A stretch of DNA of 64,000 bases from Silene latifolia (GCF_048544455.1 NC_133538.1:439392311-439456310); one strand, 5' to 3'; shown: positions 41,785-53,076, numbered from the stretch's first letter. The notes: generated by a model from the sequence alone, not told the origin. Program-made: numbers and translations.

Positions 41785-41789
<5 letters not shown>

Positions 41790-41792
<3 letters not shown>

Positions 41793-43193
41793 GGTTGAAA
41801 CGTTGTGGATGCGCCACGTGTCAACTCAACCTTAAATACACATATTAATTACAGCTGAAATTAAATACAAACATAATAAATGTTGTATAAATCTCAGCAA
41901 AATATTAATTATAATTTAATAAATTCTATTATAAAATTATATTAAATAATTACGGTGATTTGATTCTAAATTTACTAAAAAGTTATTTTGATAAAAATTC
42001 TAAAATGTAAATAATTACGTTCATTGTGAAAAATGCTTTCAATTGAGTATAATTTTCATTATATTTATTGAAATATTTATTTTGATGTATAGAGATGATT
42101 AAAGTGAGTGTCTCACAATGTTTTACATTTACGTAAAAAAATATTTTGAGAAAGTTATAAAACTTAGACTATTAAATCCATTAAGAAAAATATATTTGGA
42201 AGAGTCGTTGTATATATTAAAAACACAACTTTAAAAAACTACTAAGAGATAAGTTTTTATAGTCTGGGAATGAAAAATAATTATATTGGACAAATTGAAT
42301 ACATATGAGATTTTGATAGGTTTCAATAGTGTGATAACGAGTATGTGTACGAGTGTGTATGTACATAGTGATCGTGAGTGCATTTGAATAATCAAAACAA
42401 AAGTAATGATTATTAAGTAATATAGTATTGAAAAAGTAGAAAACACGTTACATTTTTCTTTAATATCTTTAATTAAATATGTATAAGTCAAATGTAAAAT
42501 ATTGATTATGACTAACCAAATACTCCGTATTACTTTTAGTTAAATATTTTATATATTATCTTTTAAATACTTTGAAGTTAAATATCAAAAAATAATATTT
42601 GAGAAAGTTCAACCTATTATATTTACAGGTAATAAACTCTTAAACATCATTATATATAATTGTTTAACAAAACAAAAGGTACAAATTTCTCTTAGATATG
42701 TTTGACACATATCACATGCAAGACACAATCAAAACATTTGAATAAGTTGAGGTTGAACTCTATATGTTTGATAGATAAATGTCACATGTTATACATAAAA
42801 AATTAAAAATTACATAAAATTATGTTCACATCATTGTGAATAAATATTAATTGATTTGAGACATAAAGTATCGTGAAATGATATAATTTGAGAACTTATT
42901 GTTGATTGTTGTACTATTCGAATAAATTTTATTTTGATTAATATGATATTTCACGAGTCACAAATTTATTTATAAAACGCTGATCATGCATAATTAATTA
43001 TCACTTATTAGTTTTAATTAAAACTCTTATGTATTTTATTTTAAAACATTGAAATTGAACCTGAAAATATTAAATTTGAGAAAAAATTATTTATAAGAGA
43101 AAATATCGAAGGTTATATGAATTATATAATTTTTCTTCAATTATAATCATAAAATATTAAAACAGGCCGCGCGAAACGCGGGATACTACCTAG
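41790..43193 (+). mobile_element. Non-autonomous Helitron-like element
   Basis: The 3' end shows a hairpin (CCGCG-CGAAA-CGCGG) followed by GATACTACCTAG and then T, matching the plant Helitron end (hairpin, short spacer, CTRR, insertion before T). A candidate 5' end TCTGGTTGAAACG follows an A at 41789 and contains GCGCCACGTGTCA. Internal 1.4 kb is A+T-rich with no helicase or Rep domain. The 5' end is less certain than the 3' end. Confidence 0.55.
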
Positions 43194-43404
43194 TACTAAT
43201 TATAGTCATAGGTTGTAAATAGGAAGTATGAATATTTTTTTGTATATCATTTGATTTCTTTAAACAAATAATGTATGATCAATCAAAATCAATGACTATT
43301 TTTCTTAATTCATTTTCACAGTATTGAGTTTATGTTTTCAAGTATTAGAATAGCATTCGGTTAACTTGTGCAAAATTATGCCAAAAAACAAAAAGAAAAA
43401 TCCA

Positions 43405-43470
43405 CAAGAGGATTCGAACACAAGACACTTAGTAAGGAAAGCATCAACTAAACCACTACACCCCCTAACT
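43405..43470 (-). other. tRNA-like sequence near right end of the MULE
   Basis: The minus strand holds GTAGTGGTTTAGTTGATGC (A-box-like) and GTTCGAATCC (B-box core) about 30 bases apart, as in tRNA genes. The stems are poor. It lies about 0.9 kb from the right end, while 24100-24165 lies at a similar distance from the left end, but both read on the minus strand, so they are not a TIR pair. Confidence 0.3.
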
Positions 43471-43489
43471 TATCCTGTCATATGTCCAT

Positions 43490-43491
<2 letters not shown>

Positions 43492-43551
<60 letters not shown>
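43492..43551. repeat. (TA)n microsatellite
   Basis: About 30 TA units. It has no relation to a reading frame, unlike the tract at 41712. Confidence 0.9.
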
Positions 43552-43554
<3 letters not shown>

Positions 43555-44140
43555 GCCTTTTCACTTCTCGTCATGGATATTAGCAAATATAAATTAAAAA
43601 AATAAAATATTAATCAATTTAATTAAAATTTTAAAATAATGTGTATTAAAAAAAACATAACTTATTCATACCCACATAAGCAAAAAAAAAAAAGTACAAT
43701 GAAAATTAATCATAAAAAAAAATTAATTTAAAATTTAAAATTTTAATAAAAAAATTTAATTTAAACAAATTAAATATTAAAACCAGTGTGTATAAAACAA
43801 AACATTAAGCAAAAAAAAAATTGCAAACGAAATTTAGATATAATTTAAAATAATAAATTTTAATAAAAATGTTAAATTTTAAACAAAATTTAAATATAAG
43901 ACAAAAGAAAAGGTATTATATGAAAAAATATTAATTGAAAAAATTATTAAAAAAATTAACGCAAATAATGTATTTTCGTAAATACATAAACATACATATA
44001 AGGAATAATCATACCGTATAAAGAAATTAATACATTACGTATACTAAACCGTAGCGTATACAGGAGTGTGTACGTATATTAGAGGTATACATTAATATAC
44101 GAAATATTTAAGGTATATATAAATACTAAAAATAATAAAA
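43552..44140. other. A+T-rich subterminal MULE DNA
   Basis: Very A+T-rich with poly-A and AAATTTAA words and CGTATA-type repeats near 44010-44080. No gene seen. Confidence 0.4.
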
Positions 44141-44358
44141 GGTATTAGTAATAAATAAGAGTTAAAAAAAAATTAGGAGAAAAGTTTTTTTAATTAATAA
44201 AATATATGTGATTACCGAGATACAATTAATATCGAGTAATTAATGAAGGAATTGAAGGATTAATTAGATTAAATCAGATTCTTTAACTTAGATAAGTGGC
44301 GCGTTATTATTGGTGGTGTATGAGGACCTCATACACTTGGTGTAACTCTAATATCTTC
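44141..44358 (-). repeat. MULE terminal inverted repeat, right
   Basis: The minus strand begins GAAGATATTAGAGTTACACC and runs inward in register with the left TIR. The arms show many substitutions, so the insertion is not very recent. Confidence 0.75.
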
Positions 44359-44368
44359 TATTGTTGTA
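44359..44368. repeat. MULE target-site duplication, right
   Basis: TATTGTTGTA, the partner of 23224-23233. Confidence 0.65.
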
Positions 44369-44820
44369 AGTCAGTTCAGTAACTTAATGTAATAAGATTA
44401 TCTTTTACTGGGAAACATCACAAGGTTGATGATCAACAGCCATGCAACAAATGTCATACTTCTCCCCAGAACTTTAGTGCCATGCAACAACTGTCACTCT
44501 TCTCTCTGAATTACGCACCATTATTACATTATTTCATACACTCCCACATTTCAAAATCCATCCCAGAGCAAAAAGTAGCTACTCTCTTCCTTCCGATCAT
44601 TTATTTACATATAAAAAAGAGAAATAAATGAACAGGACGGAGTTAGTGTGTTATTAGTGGATTTTTATTATAGGACATTGCTATTTTTAGCACTCAATCT
44701 TTTACTAACTTTGTAACCTTCACATTATTTTTCAGTGTTGTACTCTGTCACTCGTCTATACCCTTTCCTTCTCTCTCTAACCCTTTCTTCTCTCTCTAAA
44801 AAAAAAAAAGGAAAAAAAAA
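44369..44820. other. Unique-looking flank right of the MULE
   Basis: Contains a short duplication (GCCATGCAACAA...TGTCA at 44440 and 44472) and a pyrimidine-rich stretch (TTCTCTCTCTAA) just before the next ORF. No other feature seen. Confidence 0.35.
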
Positions 44821-45129
44821 ATGATGATGGTGAAGGAGGAAATAAACGGGGAGCAGGGGAAGATGGGGGGAAACGGAACTCGAAGCGAAACAAATCGGGC
44901 GAGTCGGACCGTGTTACTGGGTTGTTCATTTGGTGAGCATAAGATACAAAGGAAAAAAAGGAGTATGGCTAGACAAAGAAGGTCATCTACTACTAATCTC
45001 TTGCGATTTTCATCTCCTCTCTCGCACGTGCCGACTCCTCTTTCTCTCCCCGCACGTGTAAGCCTCCCCCCACATTTTAACTATTTCATTTTAAATTATT
45101 ATTTTTTAAATTGTTTTGAGTCATATTAA
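44821..45129 (+). CDS. Hypothetical 102-aa ORF, low support
   Basis: ATG at 44821 directly after an A-rich run; MMMVKEEINGEQGKMGGNG, a basic centre (KIQRKKRSMARQRRSS) and a C-terminus that becomes hydrophobic only where the DNA turns A+T-rich. The CT-rich leader upstream looks like a plant 5' UTR and the first 220 bp are G+C-richer than the flanks, so it may be a first exon or a gene fragment. No family recognised. Confidence 0.25.
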   Translation: MMMVKEEINGEQGKMGGNGTRSETNRASRTVLLGCSFGEHKIQRKKRSMARQRRSSTTNLLRFSSPLSHVPTPLSLPARVSLPPHFNYFILNYYFLNCFESY

Positions 45130-47188
45130 ATGAAGGTCCGCGAGAGCCAAACAACTTACGCAAAATCAGAACGGATATGGGCTGGATAGGGATAGGGGGG
45201 ATTTTAGTTTTACTTGGTTAGTTACTTGTATGTTAGATTACCTTTAGCGTGTTGGAATTGGGTGCAGATCTTTGGTACAAGCCGCAAGGACATTTCTAGC
45301 CGTTGGGAATTTCTTTTAAGGAAAAAAATTAAATTAGTAAAAAAGTTGGTATTCATTCCATTTTAGGAATTTATAGATTTGGGTGGTGTGTTGGATTTGA
45401 TACTGTACTTTTTTGGGAGGGTGATTGGTGAGAAGAGACATTTTTATTGGAAATTACCTGTCTTAACTCTTAGTTAGTAACATTTGACTAGATTAATGTC
45501 ATAAATTAAATTAAGAAAAGATTTAATTGAACTTTCTTGTTTAGATTTTTATTTTCTTTATAGGATCTTGATAACAAGCACCCCGGGGCGCTCGATAGAA
45601 AGATTCGGACATTTCATTTCTGTCCAAAAGCAATAAAATAATACTTTCAACAATTAACAATAAATATTAATTCCTCCACCGCTTTGTGCATGTTATCAAA
45701 TAACTAGCTGCTCACATCTCCGTTCCGATAGCACATCCATCACGGACCAGAGCCACCTACCTCCCCCCAGCATATTCCAATAACACCTTACAACCAATCT
45801 TAAAAACTGACCGTTGTCACTACTATCAGCGCACCTGAAACCACTAAATCTACCCCGGCCATCAATCTCCGACTTTCCTGAAACATACCATAAACTTCAT
45901 CGGGGTGACTTTACCACTGCATCTAAAACCAACTAACACCCTAGGAAGGGAATTGTGAACCCGTTTGGGTAAATTGTCAAGTCCTTACCATCATTATTTG
46001 CTAGTGAAAACCTTCCTATAAAATGGAGATTAGAAAAAAAATTCCGATGATGGAAGAAACTGAGATAGAGCCAATGAAGGGCCAGTGTAGAAGCAAAAAT
46101 GAGAGAAATGTTGGAGGCTAAGTTACCGAATTGCCAAGGAAGCGGAAGTGAACAAGTAGTCCGGTCAAAAAAAAAAATACTCCGTAATTAATTAATAATG
46201 TCGTGGTGGGGTCAGCACTTAGCAAGTCTTTAGGAAATTAGGGGCACATTCGTAAACTCGCGTTGCCTAAACAAACTCCCCAGGGCCTTGTATAACTTTT
46301 GCCTTCTTTATATACTCCGTATGTATTATCTAATTATATAAACCAAATTAGGTACAATTTCTAATCATTAGCAAGATTAGTTAATTAGATGTGATTTAAT
46401 TAATTAGATTTGATCATTAATTAGATGATTTTGTTCTATGATTTTTTGCTTTTTCACTTGTTATTATCCATTTTGATTGTATTGAAAGGGTAATTAAACA
46501 GATTGGATCATAAGTTGATTGTTTTGATCGAATAGTTGTATACCACGCCACCAATACAAATTTATTTACCTTTGATTAATGTCCATCACGAAGAATTACT
46601 TAGGTGAAGTATATACTGTACTGTAATTCACAAGGATTGTAGTCGACTTTAAATTGAAAGGTAGAGAAATGACTTAAGAGTCTTAGACACGGAATAGAAT
46701 AGATAAATAAATGATTGAGATTTGTGGATTACCCGAAGAGTCGTAGAGTTGTACTCCGTAGTGTTTATATCGTGTGCCGGATATTAATAAATTAATCGAT
46801 ATGGAAAGGATCTAGTTACATTGTACCATAAATTTGCGGGTTTGTTGTTGCAGTTTTTTTCCCCTTACATTTAAACGTATATTTATTGACGTAATAAAAG
46901 AGAAGTACAGGGTAGAAAAGTGACGTTGACCCTCAGACGGCAAGGTGTGTTTGGTAGTGGCTATTGCTTAGCTCATACTTCAGCATTGACTGTTACTCTA
47001 ACTGTCTATGGCTTTCTTTTCTCTTTTAACTTTGAAACTTTTTAAATTTTCATATGTAAGGTAATTCTGACTTGTGACGGACATTATCCGGTATAACCTT
47101 GTGACGGGTCAAATAAAACTCCTTTGGGTAGATTAAAAAAAAATCATTCGTGGCTCCCTAGGCACACTAATTTTGTCTTATCTACCCA
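45130..47188. other. Intergenic DNA, no gene recognised
   Basis: No ORF of note on either strand. 45590-46120 is less A+T-rich and has a decayed-coding look without a readable frame. 47070-47110 holds two CTTGTGACGG words and 47731-47745 the inverse CCGTCACAAG, so a small inverted-repeat MITE may have been split by the hAT unit. Confidence 0.35.
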
Positions 47189-47711
47189 TAGAGGTGGCAA
47201 TCGGATCACTCAGGCCGGTTACGGGTCGGGTCGAAGCGGTTCAGGTCATATCGGGTTCGGGTTGTGCCGGGTTAGCGTCGGGTCGGTTACGGTTCATGTC
47301 GGGTAATCTTCGGGTCGGGTCATCAGCGGGTGGCAAGTCGGGTCGGGTCAGTATCGGGTCAGATTATAAGCATATATTTTCTCTTACGTATTTAGTTTTA
47401 GATGGTTAATTTTATGTTTAAACAACGCGTAGGTGTATTAATTGTAATTTTAAGTGTAAACAATTAAGATTAATGTCAATTTGGTCTTATTTTCACCATT
47501 ATTAAGCTAATTCATTATCGGGTCATCTATCGGGTTGAGTCAATATCGGATCACGGGTCTGGTTTGGTCGGTTCGGGTTGGAAAAAATAAGGATGTTATC
47601 GGTTATCGGGTCGGGTTGGGTCGGGTCCGTTCGGTTTCGGGTCACCTAATTTTCAGGTTGTACCGGGTTGGGTTCGGGCGTTTCGGGTCGGGTCGGCTTT
47701 TGCCAGCTCTA
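47189..47711. mobile_element. hAT MITE with exact 8-bp TSD tctaccca, built of GGGTCGGGTC words
   Basis: The left end TAGAGGTGGCAA and right end TTGCCAGCTCTA form a 12-bp TIR with one mismatch. The target duplication tctaccca is exact (47181-47188, 47712-47719). The interior has two blocks dominated by CGGGTCGGGTC-type words around an A+T-rich core. No coding capacity. TIR and TSD length identify the hAT superfamily. Confidence 0.88.
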
Positions 47712-47857
47712 TCTACCCATGTGGGTAATACTTAACCCGTCACAAGGTCACGAGGAAGACTTACTGATAATATTATGTCATTAAATTGTGCTCCGTAAAT
47801 TATAAAATACTATTTTTACTTCTTATTAACACGATTTTTTGACCAAAATAAAAAAGG

Positions 47858-48595
47858 GACATGCTGAATCTCGCGTACAATTTCACTAATAAATCCCGCG
47901 CATATAGTCACCTTATTACGAATTTACCCCTTTTATTTCTCTCACCCACCCATTCAAGAGAGAGACAAATTAAAACGAAAGAAAAAAATTCTCCGATTGA
48001 CAACTGCAAGTCTGCAAATCCCTGTGTCTTTTGCAGATTCATAAATCATAATCATCATTCATGTTTTTAATTATTCAAATTCAGTTAGGATTCATAATCA
48101 TCATCCACGTTCTAATTATTTGCATAAATTGACGACATGGAGGCTGTGAATGGTAATACCACAATCCGACGACCCGCGCCTACCGTGACTTCGACCACCA
48201 TCGTCGCCCGCGCTGACCACCGTGCTCTCCGATCACCCTTCTCCGGCATATTCGATGATACCACAACCACCCCTTCAACAACTCAACATTAATCGTAATT
48301 GACGATCAATCAAAAACCTAATTGTAAAAAAAACCCTTTTAAAAAGAAAAACATTAATTAAATCGATTAAAAGACGGATGTTGATAAAATTGTTGATAAA
48401 ACGTGGATATATACGAATTACGATTCATAATTGTCAAACTATTAACGAATTGGTTAGGTTTTGAGAGGTAAGGAGAAAAATCTTTTTAATTCTTTGTTAA
48501 GACAAAGGGTAGTTATGGAATGAGGGGTAAAATGCGTGGGATATAGTAAATTTGTGCGCGGGATTTAGCAATTACGTAAAAATATATGGGGTGTC
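47858..48595. mobile_element. Possible Pack-MULE/MITE with degenerate TIRs
   Basis: The ends share an inverted ~75-bp block with AAATCCCGCGC and TTTACCCCT in the same order and spacing. Both outer ends begin GACA. The inside has a G+C-rich, gene-like segment around 48137. A clear 9-bp TSD is not seen, so the boundaries are approximate. Confidence 0.38.
48137..48292 (+). CDS. 51-aa ORF inside the Pack-MULE-like unit
   Basis: ATG at 48137, TAA at 48290. MEAVNGNTTIRRPAPTVTST then ARADHRALRSPFSGIFDD, ending in a Thr-rich tail. It is markedly G+C-richer than the surroundings and preceded by a plausible leader, which is why a captured host gene fragment is considered. No family recognised. Confidence 0.25.
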   Translation: MEAVNGNTTIRRPAPTVTSTTIVARADHRALRSPFSGIFDDTTTTPSTTQH

Positions 48596-49628
48596 AAATA
48601 TGAATTGGCTAGTGACAGAAAAAGGAAAAAGATGATAAATCCCAAATTAGTTTGCTCGTCGATAAATAAATAAATAAACCGTGATATATCCATATAAGAG
48701 CAAGAGGATTTTTAATGAATAACAATAATTTTAAATCAAAATTTGGGACGAAAAACATCTTGAAAACTAGAATTGGTTATACGAGCTATCCTATTTATTA
48801 AAAGAACAACCATACTGCTTAGTTGTTAAGTCATCCTTAAAAAAAGGAATTTCAAAGGGACGACTTTGTTGAGGGAATTAATTAATTACTTTGTAAATAA
48901 CCACTCATAAAAATTACATTGGATGTAGGAACTTGAATTCATGTGGAACTCCCACCTACCTAGGAGGGCTAGGTCAGTGACCTTCCTACATTATGTAGGA
49001 ATTGGAGTTTATCTAGGAATTGGAGTTCCATAGAAGTTCTACTTCCCATGAATTGGGCAACCAAACAAACCTTCATTTACCTACTTCCCATTATTTTTCA
49101 ATTTCTATGAATTTGGAAGGCAACCAAACAACCCCAAAGTATAACAATAAGCTTTACCTTGTAATTTTAATTATCATGTCACAAAAAGTAACGTCTAATT
49201 ACATTATGATATTATTGTTTAAATATTCATTAGATCTATTGGCTTAATATCCAACATACATGAAAACCAAAAAAAAAATACTACAGTATTTTATTGATGA
49301 TTAATAAAAAAAAAAACTTTCATTCAATATTTAATGGACCCAGAAATTTAAAAGCTCATTGTTTCGAGAAAACAGCATCATTCTTTAAAAAAATTGTAGA
49401 AAAAGACATTTAGAGGTCAGACAAAATTTGCACAAATTGCAAGTAAATTGTTGTGTGTGGTCAGAGATACATATATATAAGGAGGCTCATAAATTGCAAT
49501 GGTCGGAGTAAATGAAAAACAGGTATAACAATTTGTACGAGTTTGCAACTATTTAGACCCGTTTAATTTCACTTATTTTGTATTAATTTTTATCCAAATA
49601 CTTTTGTTTCATCTTATACAAGTTATTT
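48596..49628. other. A+T-rich flank with a short MITE-like remnant
   Basis: 48925-49140 has GGAATTGGAGTT and AACTCC words in opposite orientations and ends GGCAACCAAACAACCCC, a sequence often found at ends of small DNA transposons. No matching left end found. No gene. Confidence 0.3.
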
Positions 49629-49735
49629 TTTTTTGAAGCCGCTAATTAATAAGACAGGGAAGAAACTCTAGATAACATGAGGCCATAACGTGCCCATTAA
49701 CGTCCTACAACGGTCTTCGTGTACTCGGCCAATTG
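49629..49735 (-). other. Foreign ~100-bp tail ending in poly-A at the truncated integrase
   Basis: After VFHVS the frame continues as IGRVHEDRCRTLMGTLWPHV and stops. DNA then reads TTAATTAGCGGCTTC followed by about nine A residues on the minus strand. This is not Tekay sequence. The poly-A end resembles a LINE or SINE 3' terminus, and the retroposon at 63937 ends similarly (GGCTGCC then poly-A). Confidence 0.4.
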
Positions 49736-50660
49736 ACACATGAAAAACATTATACACTCTATCCAAAGCTGGAGGTAATGCTAAACGGTAAGCTACCTCT
49801 CCAACTCTGTCTAAGATCTCATATGGCCCAATGTACTTCTGACTCAGCTTCCCTTTCTTCCCAAACCTCATCACACCTTTCATAGGAGACACTTTGAGCA
49901 ACACTTTATCTCCTACGACAAATTCTATATCACTCCTTTTCAAATCTGCATAGCTTTTCAGTCTATCCTGGGACGCACGCATCTTCTGACGAATAATGTG
50001 CACTTGCTCCACTATTTCCTGTATCATCTCAGGTCCCAACACAACTGCATCTGCCCTGTCATCCCAACACACTAGACTCCTGCACTTCCTTCCATACAGT
50101 GCCTCAAAAGGTGCCATGCCAATACTAACATGATAACTGTTATTATATGAAAACTCAATCAAATCCAACCTCTCCTCCCATAATCCACCAAACTCCATTA
50201 CACAAACTCTCAACATATCCTCCAAAGTCTGAATAGTTCTCTCAGTCTGACCATCTCTAGCTGGATGAAATGATGTACTCATCTTCAACTGGGTCCCCAT
50301 CAAAGATTGCAATTCTTGTCAGAACTTAGATATAAACCTTAAATCACGATCAGAAACAATATCCTTTGGCACACCATAAAGCTTCACCACATTTTTGACA
50401 TAAGCTTTAGCCAACTCAGCTTTACTCCAAGTATCTTTCATAGAAAGAAGTAAGCTGACTTAGTCAATCGATCCACAATAACCCATATCATATTATTTCC
50501 TCTCTAAGTCTTAGGCAACCCCACAATGAAATCCATCGAAATGCTTTCCCACTTCCACCTAGGTACATCCATGGATTGAACTTTACCTTGTGGTCTCTTG
50601 TGCTCTCCCTTTACTCTTTGACAAACCAAACATCTAGCAACGAACTCAGAAACCTCTTTC
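49720..50660 (-). pseudogene. Tekay-type integrase, several stops, chromodomain missing
   Basis: 50312-50660 is broken by stops but still shows the CLVCQRVKGEHKRPQG zinc-site part and the SISMDFIVGLPKT core Asp. 49668-50312 shows SFHPARDGQTERTIQTLEDM (catalytic Glu), FSYNNSYHVSIGMAPFEALY and SPMKGVMRFGKKGKLSQKYI, IGPYEILDRVGEVAYRLALP. Family members continue with a linker and chromodomain; here the match ends abruptly after VYNVFHVS near 49735. Confidence 0.85.
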
Positions 50661-50661
50661 T

Positions 50662-51705
50662 TCATCTTGGCCACCAAAAAGTCTTCTTCAAATCTTTATA
50701 TAGCTTATCTCCTTCAGGATGAACAAAATATGGAGTAGCATGAGCTTCAGTTAAAATCTTTCTTTTTAATTCTTCATCATCAGGTACACACCATCTCCCA
50801 TCAAATCTCAAACTACCATCATTGCCCACATGAAACCGCTTCCTCACGCCCTCCTCTACGGCATCACCCACGGTGCCTTGCCACCGTGCCACACGAGCAT
50901 CTCCCTCTTGCTTCTCTCTGATCTCAGTATACAACTCTGGCTCAATGGTCAAATCTCCAATTGTATCTCCTTTTTTAATCATAGAAATGCCCATCTTCTC
51001 CACCTCTTCATGCAACCTCACCCTAGACATGGCAGTACACAAAGCATGGACAGATTTTCTACTAAGTGCATCTGCCACCACATTAGCCTTCCCTTCATGG
51101 TAAATGATCTCCATATCATAATCCCCAATTAACTCTATCCATCTCCTCTGTCTCATATTTAGTTCCTTCTGAGTATAGATGTACTTTAAGCTCTTGTGAT
51201 CAGAAAATACCTTAAAAGTAGCTCCATAAAGATAATGGCGCCACAATTTCAAGGCAAAAATCACTTCTCCTAATTCCAAATCACTCCTTGGATAATTTGC
51301 TTCATACTGCTTTAGCTGTCTCGAGGCATAAGCTATTACTTTCCCATTCTGCATAAGCACACATCCCAAACCATTCCTCGAAGCATCTGTATAAACTTCA
51401 AAATTCTCACTCCCTTCAGGTAAGGCTAAAATAGGAGTTGTAGTCAGGCGCTCCTTTAAGGTTAGGAATGCCGTCTCACAACTCTCATCCCACTGAAACT
51501 TATTCTCCTTCCTCATCAAGGTAGTCAAAGGCTTAGCTATTTTTGATAAGTCTTTTACAAACCTCCTATAATAGCCAGCCAACCAACCCCAGAAAACTTC
51601 TAATATCCCCCGCATTCTTGGGTCTCTCCCACTTGAACACTGCCTCAATCTTGCTTGGATCCACTGACACTCTCTCCTTAGACACCACATGCCCCAGAAA
51701 TGCAA
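50662..51705 (-). pseudogene. Tekay-type RNase H and integrase zinc-binding start
   Basis: [20 protein letters not shown] (end of RT), FEVYTDASRNGLGCVLMQNG (RNase H Asp), YPRSDLELGEVIFALKLWRH (Glu), FKVFSDHKSLKYIYTQKELN (Asp), ANVVADALSRKSVH. The integrase N-terminus follows (LTEAHATPYFVHPEGDKLYK, with a His of the HHCC site). The open frame stops near 50662. The first residues of the open frame (51600-51705) are out of phase with the family. Confidence 0.88.
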
Positions 51706-52564
51706 CTTTCTCTAACCAAAATTCACACTTGCTCAACTTAGCATAAAGATTATTTTCCCTTAAGGTTTGCAACACAATCCTCAAATGCTTCTCATGCTCT
51801 TATTTATTCTTAGAATACACCAGGATATCATCGATAAAGACAACTACAAACTGATCCAAATAGGGGCTAAACACACGGTTCATCAAGTCCATAAAGACCG
51901 CTGGTGCATTAGTTAATCCAAATGGCATAACAACAAATTCGTAGTGTCCGTATCTTGTCCTGAATGCAGTCTTAAGAATATCTTTATCCTTAATTCTCAA
52001 CTGATGGTATCCCGACCTCAAATCAATCTTAGAAAATATTCCAGACCCACTTAGCTGGTTAAATAAATCATCAATCCGCGGCAAAGGGTAACGATTTTTG
52101 ATAGTCACATTATTCATCTCTCTATAGTCAATACACAACCTCATGCTCCCGTCTTTCTTTTTTACAAATAACACAAGTGCTCCCCAAGGTGACACACTCG
52201 GTCTCACATAGCCCTTATCCAACAACTCCTCCAACTGCTTTTTAAGCTCCTCTAACTCCTTAGGTCTCATCCTATAAGGTGCTTTAGAAATTGGTCCTGC
52301 CCCAGGTTTTAAGTCAATACCGAAATCAATATCCCTCTGAGGTGGTAACCCTGGAATCTCATCTGGAAACACATCCTGAATGTCTTGCACAATAGGTATA
52401 GATACCGTCCCAGGCACCTCCTCCCGCGTGTCCCTCATGTGACATAAGATCAACTCACCTCCCTTCCTCAAACAAGATTTTAAGGTAACTGTTGAGATAA
52501 GTTTTATTTTTGGTTTAACCACAAATCCCTTGTAAGACACTTCTATTCCCTTAGGTACACTCAA
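51566..52564 (-). pseudogene. Tekay-type reverse transcriptase
   Basis: 51800-52564 carries [79 protein letters not shown] and catalytic [13 protein letters not shown]. After a stop near 51798 the frame goes on with [20 protein letters not shown] and [21 protein letters not shown] further frameshift occurs near 51600 at the join to RNase H. Confidence 0.9.
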
Positions 52565-52587
52565 AGTTACTTTCTTTTGATGACAAT

Positions 52588-53076
52588 CTATAAAGGCTTT
52601 ATATACACACAGCTACAAGGTATGGAATCCCCCGAAGGTATATCAACTAGGTCTTTTATTTTATTATATACTTTCAATTTTAAAGCCCTAGCATACTCAC
52701 TTGAAATAAAAGAGTGGGTAGCTCCCGAATCGAATAAAATAAAGGTAGGCTCAGAATTAACAAGAAATGTACCCGTAACAACATGAGCATCCTCCTCAGC
52801 AGCTTCCTTTCCCATCATAAAAAATTTCCCACTACTCTTAGCTCCACTCTGGCTAGCTGATGCTGACCCATTCTGCTGATTTCCACCATTCATTATTTTC
52901 TGAAAATTATTGCTTTGATTGTTCTTGAAACGATTCTGATTAGAATAATTGTTGTTGTAGCTTCTCTGATAATTGCCACCTCCAGATCTTTGATTATAAT
53001 TCCCATAGTTCTGCATAGGAGTGCGATAGCCTCCACTCTGGTTCACATTTACAAAACCCTTTCCCTGACTTCCCAC
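52588..53076 (-). pseudogene. Tekay-type gag tail and aspartic protease
   Basis: An Asn/Gly/Tyr-rich gag tail (NYNQRSGGGNYQRSYNNNYS) precedes the protease domain. The active site is TFILFDSGATHSFISSEYAR (Asp-Ser-Gly). It ends with a stop at 52588, in sequence that normally continues toward RT. Confidence 0.82.

Larger units (their letters stand above)
23235..44358 (+). mobile_element. Giant Mutator-like element (MULE) with FAR1-type transposase and six small ORFs
   Basis: Long inverted repeats (23235-23455 and 44141-44358) bound a 21.1-kb segment. The direct repeat TATTGTTGTA lies just outside both ends (23224-23233, 44359-44368), close to the 9-11 bp TSD of MULEs. Inside are a FAR1/FRS-related MULE transposase (39271-41418) and small ORFs at 24407, 26995, 27672, 28202, 29166 and 38543. 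A later 8.4-kb LTR element (30030-38412) and a Helitron-like unit (41790-43193) are nested in it; without them the element is about 11.3 kb. It also holds telomere-like repeats and 85-bp hairpin repeats. Not autonomous now, because the transposase has in-frame stops. Confidence 0.75.

Noticed and set aside
41591..41785. 64-aa frame ending in YIYIYI
   Set aside because: Out of frame with the transposase tail and extended only by the (TA)n tract.
43366..43605. 79-aa frame through the second TA microsatellite
   Set aside because: Starts in the tRNA-like remnant and runs through (TA)n; no coding features.
49020..49247. 75-aa open frame near a MITE-like remnant
   Set aside because: No motif, spans the TIR-like end and low-complexity DNA.
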